From the NCBI RefSeq assembly GCF_004340205.1, contig NZ_SLWB01000001.1:62001-126000 (forward strand): 64,000 bases of DNA, read 5' to 3'. The notes under the pieces were generated by a model. The model saw nothing but the letters and a program-made list of their open reading frames with translations. It was not told the origin of the DNA and did not search any database. Shown piece after piece: positions 38,874 through 47,656 of this stretch. This DNA comes from Acetobacteroides hydrogenigenes. Lineage in GTDB: Bacteria > Bacteroidota > Bacteroidia > Bacteroidales > ZOR0009. How positions within the stretch are numbered: the first letter of the stretch is position 1; every line of letters starts with the position of its first letter. Both the position numbers and the translations under genes were made by a program.

Positions 38874-39620
38874 CTATTTGGTGGAGTCGGGGTTCTTCTT
38901 CTCCTCCTCCTTTTTCTTTTCGGCGATGGTGGCCCGCGTCTTTATCTGCTCTACCAGCGGTGCAATGGCTACGTTTAGCGCATCGATAGCCGATTCCACC
39001 TCGGGGTAAACGCCCGACACCGAGTTCAGGTAGCCAAAGATGGTCTGAATGGTAGCCTGAAGACGGCGCACCGCCTCTACGCTGGTTACGCTGCCCACCT
39101 CGCCGTCGTTCCTTTTCTTCTCGTTATCCTTGAAGCGCTGGTTGCACAGGCCGAGCATATCTAACAGGCTGGTAATGCCAACCGTTGCCGAATCGCTGGT
39201 TAGCTGAGCGGATCCCTTTATGTCGTCCAACAGCTGATCGACAAGGGTGGTCTCGGAGCTGTAGCTCTCGTCCTGCATCGACCAGCCCCGATGGCGAATG
39301 GCCTCCTCCAGGCGTCGGCCGGCAGTGCGGATATTCTCCTCGGGCCGATACTTGGTAGAGAGCACCACTCCCTTTATGGCCAGCTCGATGTTACCGCGCT
39401 CATCATCTATACTCTTTGCCAGCTCGGCGAGCTCCGATGGCGTCAGCGCTCCAACCGAACGGTTGTACACCACAACGGCAGCGTCCAAATCGTCTGCCAA
39501 TTTTTGTGGAATAAGCTTCACGGAAAGCAAGCCCTTAACCGCATTCTGAACGTTTCGGGCTAGAGTACCCAGCTCCGTTACTAGGAGCCGAGCCATGTTA
39601 AAAGATATTATCCTTTTCAT
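38874..39620 (-). CDS. DUF6261-like protein of unknown function
   Basis: 248 aa, no signal peptide, no catalytic motif. Mostly helical with a conserved-looking core (LDAAVVVYNRSVGALTPSE, then KYRPEENIRTAGRRLEEAIRHRGW) and a charged tail (KKKEEEKKNPDSTK). The pattern resembles DUF6261, a Bacteroidota family found near repeats and in lineage-specific regions, but I cannot confirm it here. The start could also be Met9 (MARLLVTE). Confidence 0.6.
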   Translation of the reverse strand: MKRIISFNMARLLVTELGTLARNVQNAVKGLLSVKLIPQKLADDLDAAVVVYNRSVGALTPSELAELAKSIDDERGNIELAIKGVVLSTKYRPEENIRTAGRRLEEAIRHRGWSMQDESYSSETTLVDQLLDDIKGSAQLTSDSATVGITSLLDMLGLCNQRFKDNEKKRNDGEVGSVTSVEAVRRLQATIQTIFGYLNSVSGVYPEVESAIDALNVAIAPLVEQIKTRATIAEKKKEEEKKNPDSTK

Positions 39621-39790
39621 TTTTTATAGTTTAAGCCATATTGTCAACACCCTAAAATTAAATAATCCAAATATTTTATCAAATTTTTAGCTTAAATATT
39701 GCGAATAATACATCGCTCGCATTAAATATCCATAAACAACACATCCAAATACGCCATCGCACAAGAAATGAAAGGAGGTTGAATACTCAG

Positions 39791-40262
39791 TAGCGTACCC
39801 CAGCGGCGAGACCCGGAGGGTACAAAACTCAGTAGCGTACCCAAACCGCGAGACCCGAAGGGTACAAAACTCAGTAGCGTACCCCAACCGCGAGACCCGA
39901 AGGGTACAAAACTCGGTAGCGTACCCCAACCGCGAGACCCGAAGGGTACAATACTCGGTAGCGCACCCAAACCGCGAGACCCGAAGGGTACAAAACTCAG
40001 TAGCGTACCCAAACCGCGAGACCCGGAGGGTACAAAACTCAGTAGCGTACCCAAACCGCGAGACCCGAAGGGTACAAAACTCAGTAGCGTACCCCAACCG
40101 CGAGACCCGAAGGGTACAAAACTCGGTAGCGTACCCAAACCGCGAGACCCGAAGGGTACAATACTCGGTAGCGTACCCAAACCGCGAGACCCGAAGGGTA
40201 CAATACTCGGTAGCGTACCCCAGCGGCGAGACCTGGAGGGTACAAAACTCGACAGGATACCC
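39791..40262. repeat. 42-bp tandem repeat array with inverted GGGTAC/GTACCC half sites
   Basis: Eleven well-kept units start (TAGCGTACCC) at 39791 and every 42 bp up to 40211, with a decayed twelfth at 40253. Units differ at only a few positions (CAG/CAA, GGCGAG/CGCGAG, GAAG/GGAG, CTCAG/CTCGG). Each unit holds GTACCC and GGGTAC facing each other, with centres about 19 and 23 bp apart, i.e. again near 21 bp. Minus-strand frames across it stay open because 42 is divisible by 3. The array lies upstream of the DUF6261-like gene and before a 500-bp gene-free stretch. Confidence 0.92.
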
Positions 40263-40358
40263 GAATATCGAGCATTGGAGAGTACCCCTGCTACGCTTTA
40301 GCAAAGATTTTTTGAAAGAAAAAGACAGATATCAAGTACTAACCCATGATTGAAACAG

Positions 40359-40443
40359 GTTATCCCCCCGTTTGGACGGGAGGCAGGGGTGGGTTAAGAC
40401 GTTATCACCCACCCCAACCTCCCGCTTTGGCGGGAGGATAACG
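40359..40443. repeat. inverted repeat GTTATCCCCCCG...CGGGAGGATAAC
   Basis: A long imperfect palindrome: GTTATCCCCCCGTTTGGACG at the left end pairs with CGCTTTGGCGGGAGGATAAC at the right, and AGGGGTGGGT with CACCCACCCC inside. Same family as 38555-38702. The remainder of 40444-40724 holds no gene; it has a GGCCGAAGGCC hairpin near 40548 and a GACGGTTATGG / GACGGCTATGG repeat pair (40490s, 40660s). Confidence 0.7.
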
Positions 40444-40724
40444 TACCTTGATTATGCATTTAGGTGTTAACAAAAATCCTTAGCTTGACGGTTATGGGAT
40501 CTCCCCGCTACGCTTCCCACGAACCGCATCAACCGCACCGGGTACGGCCGAAGGCCGCGCGCCCCCAAGCTTAGCTAGGACGCTAAGCGTAGCAAAGGCA
40601 AATATTAAGCAACATCGCACAATTGAAGCTGGTCATCCTTTATGATTTCACCATAGTCTGACGGCTATGGCTCCCCACTTCCCCTCTTTTTCACCATTTC
40701 TTTAGCCCCTCTTTTTCAGCCATT

Positions 40725-40758
40725 CGCCAAATCGTAAGCTGAAATTTACGATTTGGCG
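40725..40758. promoter_or_regulatory. 34-bp palindrome upstream of first giant surface protein (possible operator)
   Basis: CGCCAAATCGTAA, 8-bp spacer, TTACGATTTGGCG: perfect 13-bp arms, about 94 bp before the ATG. The same palindrome with the same spacing is at 48903-48936, before the paralogous gene. The surrounding promoter region is also conserved between the two (CTGTAGCATCGAAA.CCAACAATCAA just before the start). A binding site for a dimeric regulator is a reasonable reading. Confidence 0.65.
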
Positions 40759-40851
40759 CCCCTGTTTCCGCCTCTTTTGCCACCTTCGCGCGATTTACAT
40801 AGGAGTGGAAGCTCCTAGCTGTAGCATCGAAACCAACAATCAACGTAATAC

Positions 40852-43800
40852 ATGAAAAGATTTCTACTAATCCTAGCCCTATGGCTCTCCTCCTCTGTGG
40901 GGGCGCTGGGGCAAACCGCCGCACCGGCACGGGCAGCGGTACCCAAACGAAGGAGCATCAGGCTACCGCTGGCTGCCCTGCTGCTGGCTGCCCTGCTGGC
41001 GCTAGGCGGACAGGCAAGCGCACAAACAATTACATTCCAAGGAGGAACAGCAAACCCTCCCATCTTTAACGGCGGCGACACCCAGTATACCGAAAACGGC
41101 ATAACGTTGGGCATTAAGATGTCGAATGCAGATAATAATCCTTCCAACGGGTTCAATAAGGATACTAATGGATGGGGAATATACAGCACCAACACCGGAA
41201 CCCCAACAACGGTTACCATTACCTGCCCAGGCTACACGTTCAACCTTGACCGTTTGGCATTAGAAAAGCTTGAAGAAGGCGATATACGCTATACCGTCAC
41301 CACCTCCAAAGGAGTTTCTCAAGAGGTGGACTTCCGAGAAGGCCTTTGGATTAGCGATATCTCAAACCCCGACTTGTTCAAAGGAATAGACAGTTTTACC
41401 ATCACGTTAAAAACCTCTGCCCTCAATCTCCTTTTGCAGATAAATACGCTTGAGCTGAGCGGCTTAACCCTCATAGCTTCCCCATCGGCCCCCACGGCCG
41501 TTACCGCCACACCCGGCGATGGAATCGCTACGGTAAGCTTCACCCCTCCAACAAACGACGGCGGAGCACCCGTTACGGGCTACACGGTAACCTCCAGCCC
41601 TGGTAGCATTAAGGCAACGGGCACCCAGAGCCCCATCGTCGTAACCGGGCTTACCAACGGAATCGAGTACACCTTTACCGTTACGGCCAGCAACATAGCA
41701 AAAGTGAGTGCACCTTCAGCGGCGTCGGCTCCCGTAACGCCCGTCTACAAGCCCGACGTGCTAATCGTTTCGAACAATAATTATGACGAAACGCAAGCAA
41801 CCGCGCAGCTGCAAAAAGATTTCGCCGACCGCTACGACGTAACCGTGAGCACCACAGGGGTACCCTCTTATCCTTATAGCTACTCGCAGATTTACGACGT
41901 AAGGGTAAGAGAGGCGATTACAGACAATGATCTGAATCAATACTACTACTTTTTACGTCAGGCGCCGGGCAAATCGGTCTTTGTAGTAGGAGAACGCAAC
42001 GATAATACCAGTTTCACGGCCAGAAATCAGAGCATCAGCAAGCTTATCGAGAAGCTAGGTGGAGGCACCGTAGCCCCTCCTAGTAAAATATCGATAGAAC
42101 CCGTAGCGCTGAAAACCCCCTTCAACACGGGCGCAAGCAGCGTTTCAACCGTAACGCTTACCTCACCTGGGCTTGTAACCTCGTCGGGGAAGGGCTCCTT
42201 TATTGCCACCGAAGCCGATGGCACCTCGGGCGCTGGGATTTACTTTCCCCATAACACGCTAGCATACGCCCCCCAGGGGTGTCTGGTGGTGATGTACGAT
42301 GTCAACTTCCTCTACAATGATCTTTTGGTAGACTCCTATGGTAATGAAATGAATTACGATCCTCTTTCGAACCAGAAAGAACTCCGAGCGAATCTGGAGC
42401 AGGTAATGGCCGCCGGAGGAACGCTGCCAGGCCCCAGCACCTCCAGCGTTAGCCTGAGCGCGAATCCTAACCCCGTAGGCGTATCGGCACCAGTAACGAT
42501 TACCGCCACCGTAACCGGGGGAGTTAGCGGGAAGGTGCAGTTCATAGAAGATGCTAAGATTTTTGGCAGGTACACGCTAGAGAATGGCGTTGCCACCCTT
42601 ACCACCAATTCATTAGAATTAGGCACCCACACCATAACGGCGCAATACTCTGGCGATGCAGAGCACAATGCATCCACTTCGGAGGCGTTTAAGTTTGTTG
42701 TCTGCACCGCACCCGATGCCCCAACCATTGGAGCCGCCACCGCTGATGATGGGCAGGCTACCGTAAGCTTTACCCCACCCGCATCCGACGGAGGATCGCC
42801 AATTACGGGCTACACGGTAACCGCTACACCCGGCAACATTACGGCAACAGGCACAACGAGCCCCATCGTCGTAACCGGTCTTACCAACGGAACAGACTAC
42901 ACCTTTACCGTTACGGCCAGCAACGCGGCCCTAACAAGCGCACCATCGGCGGCAACGAATAGCGTTAAGCCCCAAAAGAGTCAAACCATCAGCTTTACCA
43001 ACCCCGGCGCGCAGCTCTACGGCACAACGCCAACCCTTACGGCTACGGCCACCTCGGGGCTACAGGTTACGTTTACCACCACCACGCCCAACGTGTGCAC
43101 CATCAGCAGCGGCGGTACGCTAAGCTTTACCTCCGCAGGAACCTGCACCGTAGTGGCCGATCAGGCAGGCAACGCCCCCTACAAGGCTGCGCCATCCGTA
43201 CCGCAAAGCTTTGCGGTAAACCCTGTGGCACCAGCCGCCCCAATCGGCGTTACCGCCATCGCTGGCGACGAGCAGGCGAGGGTGGAATTTTTCCAACCAG
43301 CTAACGATGGCGGAGCGCCCGTTACGAGCTACACGGTAACCGCCACCCCCGGCGGCATTACGGAAACGGGCACTATGAGCCCCATAGTCGTAACCGGGCT
43401 TACCAACGGAATCGAGTACACCTTTACCGTTACGGGCAGCAACATAGCCAAAGAGAGCGCACCATCAGAGGCATCGGCTCCTGTAACGCCCTTCTACAAG
43501 CCCGATGTGCTAGTTGTTTCGAACAACCAGTGGGACGAAAAGGGTGCAGCCCACCAGCTGCAAATGGATCTCTCCAACCGCTTCGACGTAACCGTAAGCA
43601 CATCTGGGGTTCCCGCTTCGCTGGATGGCTACGCGCAGATTTACGACGTCCGAGTAACCGAACCCATTACATCTAGCGATGCAACCCTATACGCCGACTT
43701 TTTGAGGAACAACCCTAAAAAATCCCTCTTTTTGGCAGGAGAATGCCTCTGGTTTAAGTACCGCAACCAGAGCATTAGCAGCTTTATTCAGCAGCTCGGC

Positions 43801-46422
43801 GGCGGCACCATTGCCCCTCCTGTAGCAGAATCAGATCCTAAAAAAGTAGCGCTTAAGGTTCCCTTTAATGCGGGGGCAAGCAGCATATCAACCGTACATC
43901 TGGACGGATACGGAATCGTCACCGAATCGGGTAACGGCTCCTTTATTACCACCGAGGCCGATGGAACCTCGGGTGCGGGGCTCTACTTCCCTCAAGGAAC
44001 GCTAGCCAACGCCCCTACGGGAAGCCTAGTGGTGATGTACGACATTACATTTTTAGCTTCTGCTGCCAGCTATAACTATGCCTTCCGAATGAACCTGGAG
44101 CAGGTAATGGCAGCCGGAGGAACGCTCGCTGGCCCTAGCGCCTCAACCATCAGCCTGAGCGGAACGCCCAACCCAACCGCTAAGCATTCGCCTGTAACCT
44201 TTACAGCTACCGTAACACCTGGGGCAACCGGAGAAGTGCAATTCTCGGAAGACGGAATTGTCTTAGAAAATGTCACGATAGACAACGGCGTTGCTACCTA
44301 TAGCTACCCATCCATAGGCTTAGGAGAGCGCTCCATAAAGGCCAAGTACATTGGCGATGCCAGCTACAACTCATCTACTTCGGAGGTGTTTAAGCTGAAC
44401 GTTTACGACGTCCCCGATGCCCCAACCATTGGAACCGCTACCGCAGGCGATGGACAGGCTACCGTAAACTTTACCCCATCGGCATACGACGGAGGATTGC
44501 CAATTACGGGCTACACGGTAACCGCTACCCCCGGCAACATTACGGCAACAGGCACAGCAAGTCCAATAACCGTAACCGGACTTGCTAACGGAACGGAATA
44601 CTCCTTTACCGTTACTACCAGTAACGCAGTAGGCACAGGCGCGGCTTCGGCGGTTTCGAACAGCATAAAGCCAATGCATACCTCCGTAATCGCATGGAGC
44701 AATCCTGCCGATATCACCTACGGCACTGCACTAGGCGATGCGCAGCTCAACGCTACTGCCGATGTACCTGGAACGTTTGCCTATACCCCTGCCGCAGGCT
44801 CCGTGCTCAACGCAGGCAATGCTCAAGCGATCACCGCAACCTTTACCCCCACTGATAAGGGGAACACCACGGAAAGCAAAACGCTTACCATTAGCGTGGC
44901 GAAGGCACCGCTTACCGTTACCGCCAGCAGCCACACCATCACCAAGGGCGAGGCAATACCTGTTCTCACCGTTAGCTACAGCGGATTCGTGAACAGTGAG
45001 GACCAGAGCGTGCTCGACATTAAGCCTACCGCTACCACCTCCGCAACCGCTACCAGTCCCGTGGGCGAGTACGCCATCATTGCTGCAGATGGTATCGATG
45101 GAAACTACAGCTTTACCTATGTTGATGGTAAGCTTACCATTCTCGACAAGCGCATACCTACGATTACCTGGGCCGAACCAAATGGCATAACCTACGGTAC
45201 GCCTTTAAGCGATGAGCAGCTCAACGCCACCGCATCGTACAGCGGAGCAGCCGTTGCTGGCTCCTTCACCTACACCCCTACCGCAGGCACAACCCTAGCA
45301 GCAGGCAAACACGAGCTGAAGGTGACCTTCACCCCCACGGATGGCGACCACTACATCAGCGTGGAAAAGACAGTAGCCATCACCGTAGGCAAGGTGCCGC
45401 TTACCGCTACCGCCACCAGCTACAGCATCCGCGAGGGAGAGGCCATACCAGTCCTAGGCGTTACCTACAAAGGGTTCGTGAACGGAGATACCGAGGCGGT
45501 GCTCGACACCAAGCCTACCGCAACCACCACCGCAACCGCTACCAGCCCTACTGGAGTTTACGATATTACGGTAGCAGGCGGTGCCGACGATAGCTACGAG
45601 TTCGCCTACGTTGCCGGCAAGCTTACCATATCGAACCCAATTGTGGTGAATGCGCTAAAGGCTCCACAGCCAGCCTGCGAGGGCGACAAGCTAAGCCTTG
45701 CCTACACCCTTACCAGCGGCAGGCCTACCGAGTACCAGATCGTATTCGACGCCAAGGCCCTAACGGCAGGCTTCAGCAACAGCGGCTACGCTGCGCTGCC
45801 TACCGATGACGGTACCGTTTCCTTCAGCATACCCGCAAGGGTGACCGACGGCACCTACCAAGCCACGCTGCAGCTTCGCGACGGTTACGGCAACATCAGC
45901 GAACCAGCAGCCTTCCAGGTAACCGTTAACGTATCGGCTGACGTCATCGTTCCCAAGTTTGGCAGCGTGGTGCTGATCGACAACCACAATGGCCGCTTTA
46001 CCGGCTACCAGTGGTACAAGAACGGTAGCGCCATAGGCGGGGCTACCAGCCAGTTCTATAAGGACCCCAACGGTCTTAGCGGAACCTACTACGCGCAGCT
46101 AAAAACGGCAACGGGACAAACCGTGAACACCTGCTCCAAGGCGCTAAGCATAAAGAAGAGCGCACAGGCTAGCGTGAGCGTTTACCCCAACCCTGCCCGT
46201 GCAGGACAGGAGCTCACCGTTAAGCTTTCTGGCTTCGCCGACGAGGAGCTGCAGGGCGCCGTGCTAACGGTGTACAGCACCCAGGGCGTACCCGTGCTCA
46301 CCTCGCGTAAGGTGGAGCAGGAAAACCGCATCACCCTGTCGGGAACCGACGGCGTGTACATGGGCCGCATCGCCACCGCCGATGGGCAGGTGCTCACCTT
46401 TAAGGTGGTTTTGGCCAACTAA
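40852..46422 (+). CDS. giant multidomain surface protein, T9SS type A sorting domain
   Basis: 1856 aa. Signal peptide MKRFLLILALWLSS... (cut after GALGQ), then a basic linker and a second hydrophobic segment ending GQASAQ (~37-58). Unrecognised beta domain to ~205. FN3 (~211-298). A domain opening KPDVLIVSNN with QIYDVRV and LGGGTVAPP (~301-525). Ig-like (~528-618), FN3 (~620-705), a YGTTP-type Ig domain (~710-790), FN3, then a second copy of the KPDVL domain (~883-1090), Ig-like, FN3. MBG-type YGT repeats run from ~1280 to 1600. A C-terminal module follows, with the T9SS sorting domain (VSVYPNPARAGQ ... ending VVLAN) at ~1777-1856. Likely secreted by T9SS and anchored at the cell surface; adhesin or matrix role is inference. 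The 3' end is shared with 49029-52781. Confidence 0.88.
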   Translation: MKRFLLILALWLSSSVGALGQTAAPARAAVPKRRSIRLPLAALLLAALLALGGQASAQTITFQGGTANPPIFNGGDTQYTENGITLGIKMSNADNNPSNGFNKDTNGWGIYSTNTGTPTTVTITCPGYTFNLDRLALEKLEEGDIRYTVTTSKGVSQEVDFREGLWISDISNPDLFKGIDSFTITLKTSALNLLLQINTLELSGLTLIASPSAPTAVTATPGDGIATVSFTPPTNDGGAPVTGYTVTSSPGSIKATGTQSPIVVTGLTNGIEYTFTVTASNIAKVSAPSAASAPVTPVYKPDVLIVSNNNYDETQATAQLQKDFADRYDVTVSTTGVPSYPYSYSQIYDVRVREAITDNDLNQYYYFLRQAPGKSVFVVGERNDNTSFTARNQSISKLIEKLGGGTVAPPSKISIEPVALKTPFNTGASSVSTVTLTSPGLVTSSGKGSFIATEADGTSGAGIYFPHNTLAYAPQGCLVVMYDVNFLYNDLLVDSYGNEMNYDPLSNQKELRANLEQVMAAGGTLPGPSTSSVSLSANPNPVGVSAPVTITATVTGGVSGKVQFIEDAKIFGRYTLENGVATLTTNSLELGTHTITAQYSGDAEHNASTSEAFKFVVCTAPDAPTIGAATADDGQATVSFTPPASDGGSPITGYTVTATPGNITATGTTSPIVVTGLTNGTDYTFTVTASNAALTSAPSAATNSVKPQKSQTISFTNPGAQLYGTTPTLTATATSGLQVTFTTTTPNVCTISSGGTLSFTSAGTCTVVADQAGNAPYKAAPSVPQSFAVNPVAPAAPIGVTAIAGDEQARVEFFQPANDGGAPVTSYTVTATPGGITETGTMSPIVVTGLTNGIEYTFTVTGSNIAKESAPSEASAPVTPFYKPDVLVVSNNQWDEKGAAHQLQMDLSNRFDVTVSTSGVPASLDGYAQIYDVRVTEPITSSDATLYADFLRNNPKKSLFLAGECLWFKYRNQSISSFIQQLGGGTIAPPVAESDPKKVALKVPFNAGASSISTVHLDGYGIVTESGNGSFITTEADGTSGAGLYFPQGTLANAPTGSLVVMYDITFLASAASYNYAFRMNLEQVMAAGGTLAGPSASTISLSGTPNPTAKHSPVTFTATVTPGATGEVQFSEDGIVLENVTIDNGVATYSYPSIGLGERSIKAKYIGDASYNSSTSEVFKLNVYDVPDAPTIGTATAGDGQATVNFTPSAYDGGLPITGYTVTATPGNITATGTASPITVTGLANGTEYSFTVTTSNAVGTGAASAVSNSIKPMHTSVIAWSNPADITYGTALGDAQLNATADVPGTFAYTPAAGSVLNAGNAQAITATFTPTDKGNTTESKTLTISVAKAPLTVTASSHTITKGEAIPVLTVSYSGFVNSEDQSVLDIKPTATTSATATSPVGEYAIIAADGIDGNYSFTYVDGKLTILDKRIPTITWAEPNGITYGTPLSDEQLNATASYSGAAVAGSFTYTPTAGTTLAAGKHELKVTFTPTDGDHYISVEKTVAITVGKVPLTATATSYSIREGEAIPVLGVTYKGFVNGDTEAVLDTKPTATTTATATSPTGVYDITVAGGADDSYEFAYVAGKLTISNPIVVNALKAPQPACEGDKLSLAYTLTSGRPTEYQIVFDAKALTAGFSNSGYAALPTDDGTVSFSIPARVTDGTYQATLQLRDGYGNISEPAAFQVTVNVSADVIVPKFGSVVLIDNHNGRFTGYQWYKNGSAIGGATSQFYKDPNGLSGTYYAQLKTATGQTVNTCSKALSIKKSAQASVSVYPNPARAGQELTVKLSGFADEELQGAVLTVYSTQGVPVLTSRKVEQENRITLSGTDGVYMGRIATADGQVLTFKVVLAN

Positions 46423-47416
46423 ACGTAAAGGGATGGGCGGCGCTGCCGCTCATCCTTCAAACTAAAAAGAGTAAAATGATGATAAAAGAGATCCTTATAG
46501 CCGCACTGGCGCTCGGCGCCACCGCTGCGGCGCAGGCCCAGAAGGGAGACACGTTCCTCTCGCTTAGCGCGGGCGGCGGCCTCCACCAGCTGGGCTACAG
46601 CATCGACAACGGCAGTCGTAAAGGGAATGCCGGATTTACCCTTGGCGCGGGGTACACCTACTTCCTCAGCGCCAGCTGGGGCATCAGCACGGGCGTGGGC
46701 GTGCAATCGTTCAAGGCGACCGCCACGCTGAACGCCCTAACCAAGACCCCCAGCGTGGATGCCGAGGGCGACGCCGACGAGCTCCGCACCCGCTACAGCG
46801 GCTGGAAGGAGGAGCAGCGCGCTACCCTAATCGATATTCCCTTTGCGGCCACCTACCGACATGCGCTAAACCCTAAGGTTGGGCTGATGGCCTCGGCGGG
46901 CATCAAGCTCTCCATCCCAACCAAGAGCCGCTACAAGGCCACAGGCGGCACCATTACCACCACGGGCTACTACAGCCAGTGGGACGTGGAGCTGGGCGAC
47001 CTGCCCGAGCAGGGACTAAGGACGTACGGAGATAGGCCCTCGGACGACATCACCCTCCGCGCCACCGTAGCGCTGCTGGCTGATGCCGGAGCTACCTACC
47101 AGCTTACCGATGCCATCAGCCTGTACGGCGGCGCCTACGCCAGCTACGGCCTAGGCAGCATGCTCAAGGCCGACAACAAGCCCATTTACCTAAAGGACGG
47201 CACCTACAACGGCCTATTTGCCTCCAATGCCGTGGGCAAGGTTAGGCCACTTGCCGTGGGTGTTAAGTTGGGTGTAATGTGGAACTTTATGAAATGAGAT
47301 TTTAGACATTAGACGCTAGATGGTGATGCTTGATATTTTGAGGAAGGACGATTAGGCGTACTTCTAAAATCTAATATCTAGCATCTAATGTCTAGTTCTA
47401 GCACATCCATACAATG
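45366..47416 (+). repeat. 2.05-kb direct duplication, copy 1
   Basis: From AAAGACAGTAGCCATC on, this copy is nearly identical to 51725-53784, at a constant offset of 6359 bp through both coding regions. It covers the last ~352 codons of the giant protein, the intergenic 53 bp, the whole barrel-protein gene and about 115 bp downstream. Differences are a handful of substitutions and a few small indels in the ATCTAA-type repeats after the barrel gene. Confidence 0.95.
46476..47297 (+). CDS. outer membrane beta-barrel protein, copy 1
   Basis: 273 aa, signal peptide cut near AAAQAQ. Alternating amphipathic strands typical of an 8-10-strand barrel of the PorT/OmpA-like group (FLSLSAGGGLHQLGYS, GFTLGAGYTYFLSASWGISTG, FAATYRHALNPKVGLMASAGIKL, ending VKLGVMWNFMK). 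It starts 53 bp after the giant protein, so the two are probably co-transcribed, and the barrel could anchor or assist its partner. It differs from copy 2 at five residues (Asp/Tyr near 93, Leu/Phe near 210, Asn-Ala/Asp-Gly near 251, Met/Val near the end). Confidence 0.88.
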   Translation: MMIKEILIAALALGATAAAQAQKGDTFLSLSAGGGLHQLGYSIDNGSRKGNAGFTLGAGYTYFLSASWGISTGVGVQSFKATATLNALTKTPSVDAEGDADELRTRYSGWKEEQRATLIDIPFAATYRHALNPKVGLMASAGIKLSIPTKSRYKATGGTITTTGYYSQWDVELGDLPEQGLRTYGDRPSDDITLRATVALLADAGATYQLTDAISLYGGAYASYGLGSMLKADNKPIYLKDGTYNGLFASNAVGKVRPLAVGVKLGVMWNFMK

Positions 47417-47420
47417 AGAG

Positions 47421-47453
47421 AGGCGCAGCCCGATGGGGTTTGCGCCTTTTTAT
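47421..47453 (+). terminator. terminator after barrel gene copy 1
   Basis: AGGCGCAGCCC GATGG GGTTTGCGCCT followed by TTTTATTGG. It lies just beyond the duplicated segment. The rest of the gap to 47656 holds one copy of the TTATCCTCCCGC...GGCAGGAG element (47596-47615) and no gene. Confidence 0.85.
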
Positions 47454-47656
47454 TGGTAGAACCGCACTAGGTGCTACCTCAGACAAACTTTTATCGACAC
47501 TACCCAAGTTTAGCGGGTATGCTAAACAGGTCCAAGGCTAAGAGCAAATCTTGAACAGGAAAAGTTTCAATCAAGCACTACCGTTTGATTGAAGCTGGTT
47601 ATCCTCCCGCTTAGGCAGGAGATAGGACAAATTGATTTAATCGAGATCCCTATACC

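Noticed and set aside
39791-40262. CRISPR array
   Set aside because: Units are contiguous with no unique spacers of constant length, and no cas gene is near. The same holds for the arrays at 831 and 13607.
39687-40304. 205-codon minus-strand frame (and two others overlapping it in other frames) with 14-residue GYATEFCTLRVSR-type repeats
   Set aside because: Several frames of the same strand are open at once across the array, which shows that the openness comes from the 42-bp period and not from coding.
40852-46422. Surface antigen locus as a phage tail or prophage region
   Set aside because: FN3/Ig repeats can occur in phage proteins, but the signal peptide, T9SS sorting domain and lack of any phage gene rule this out.
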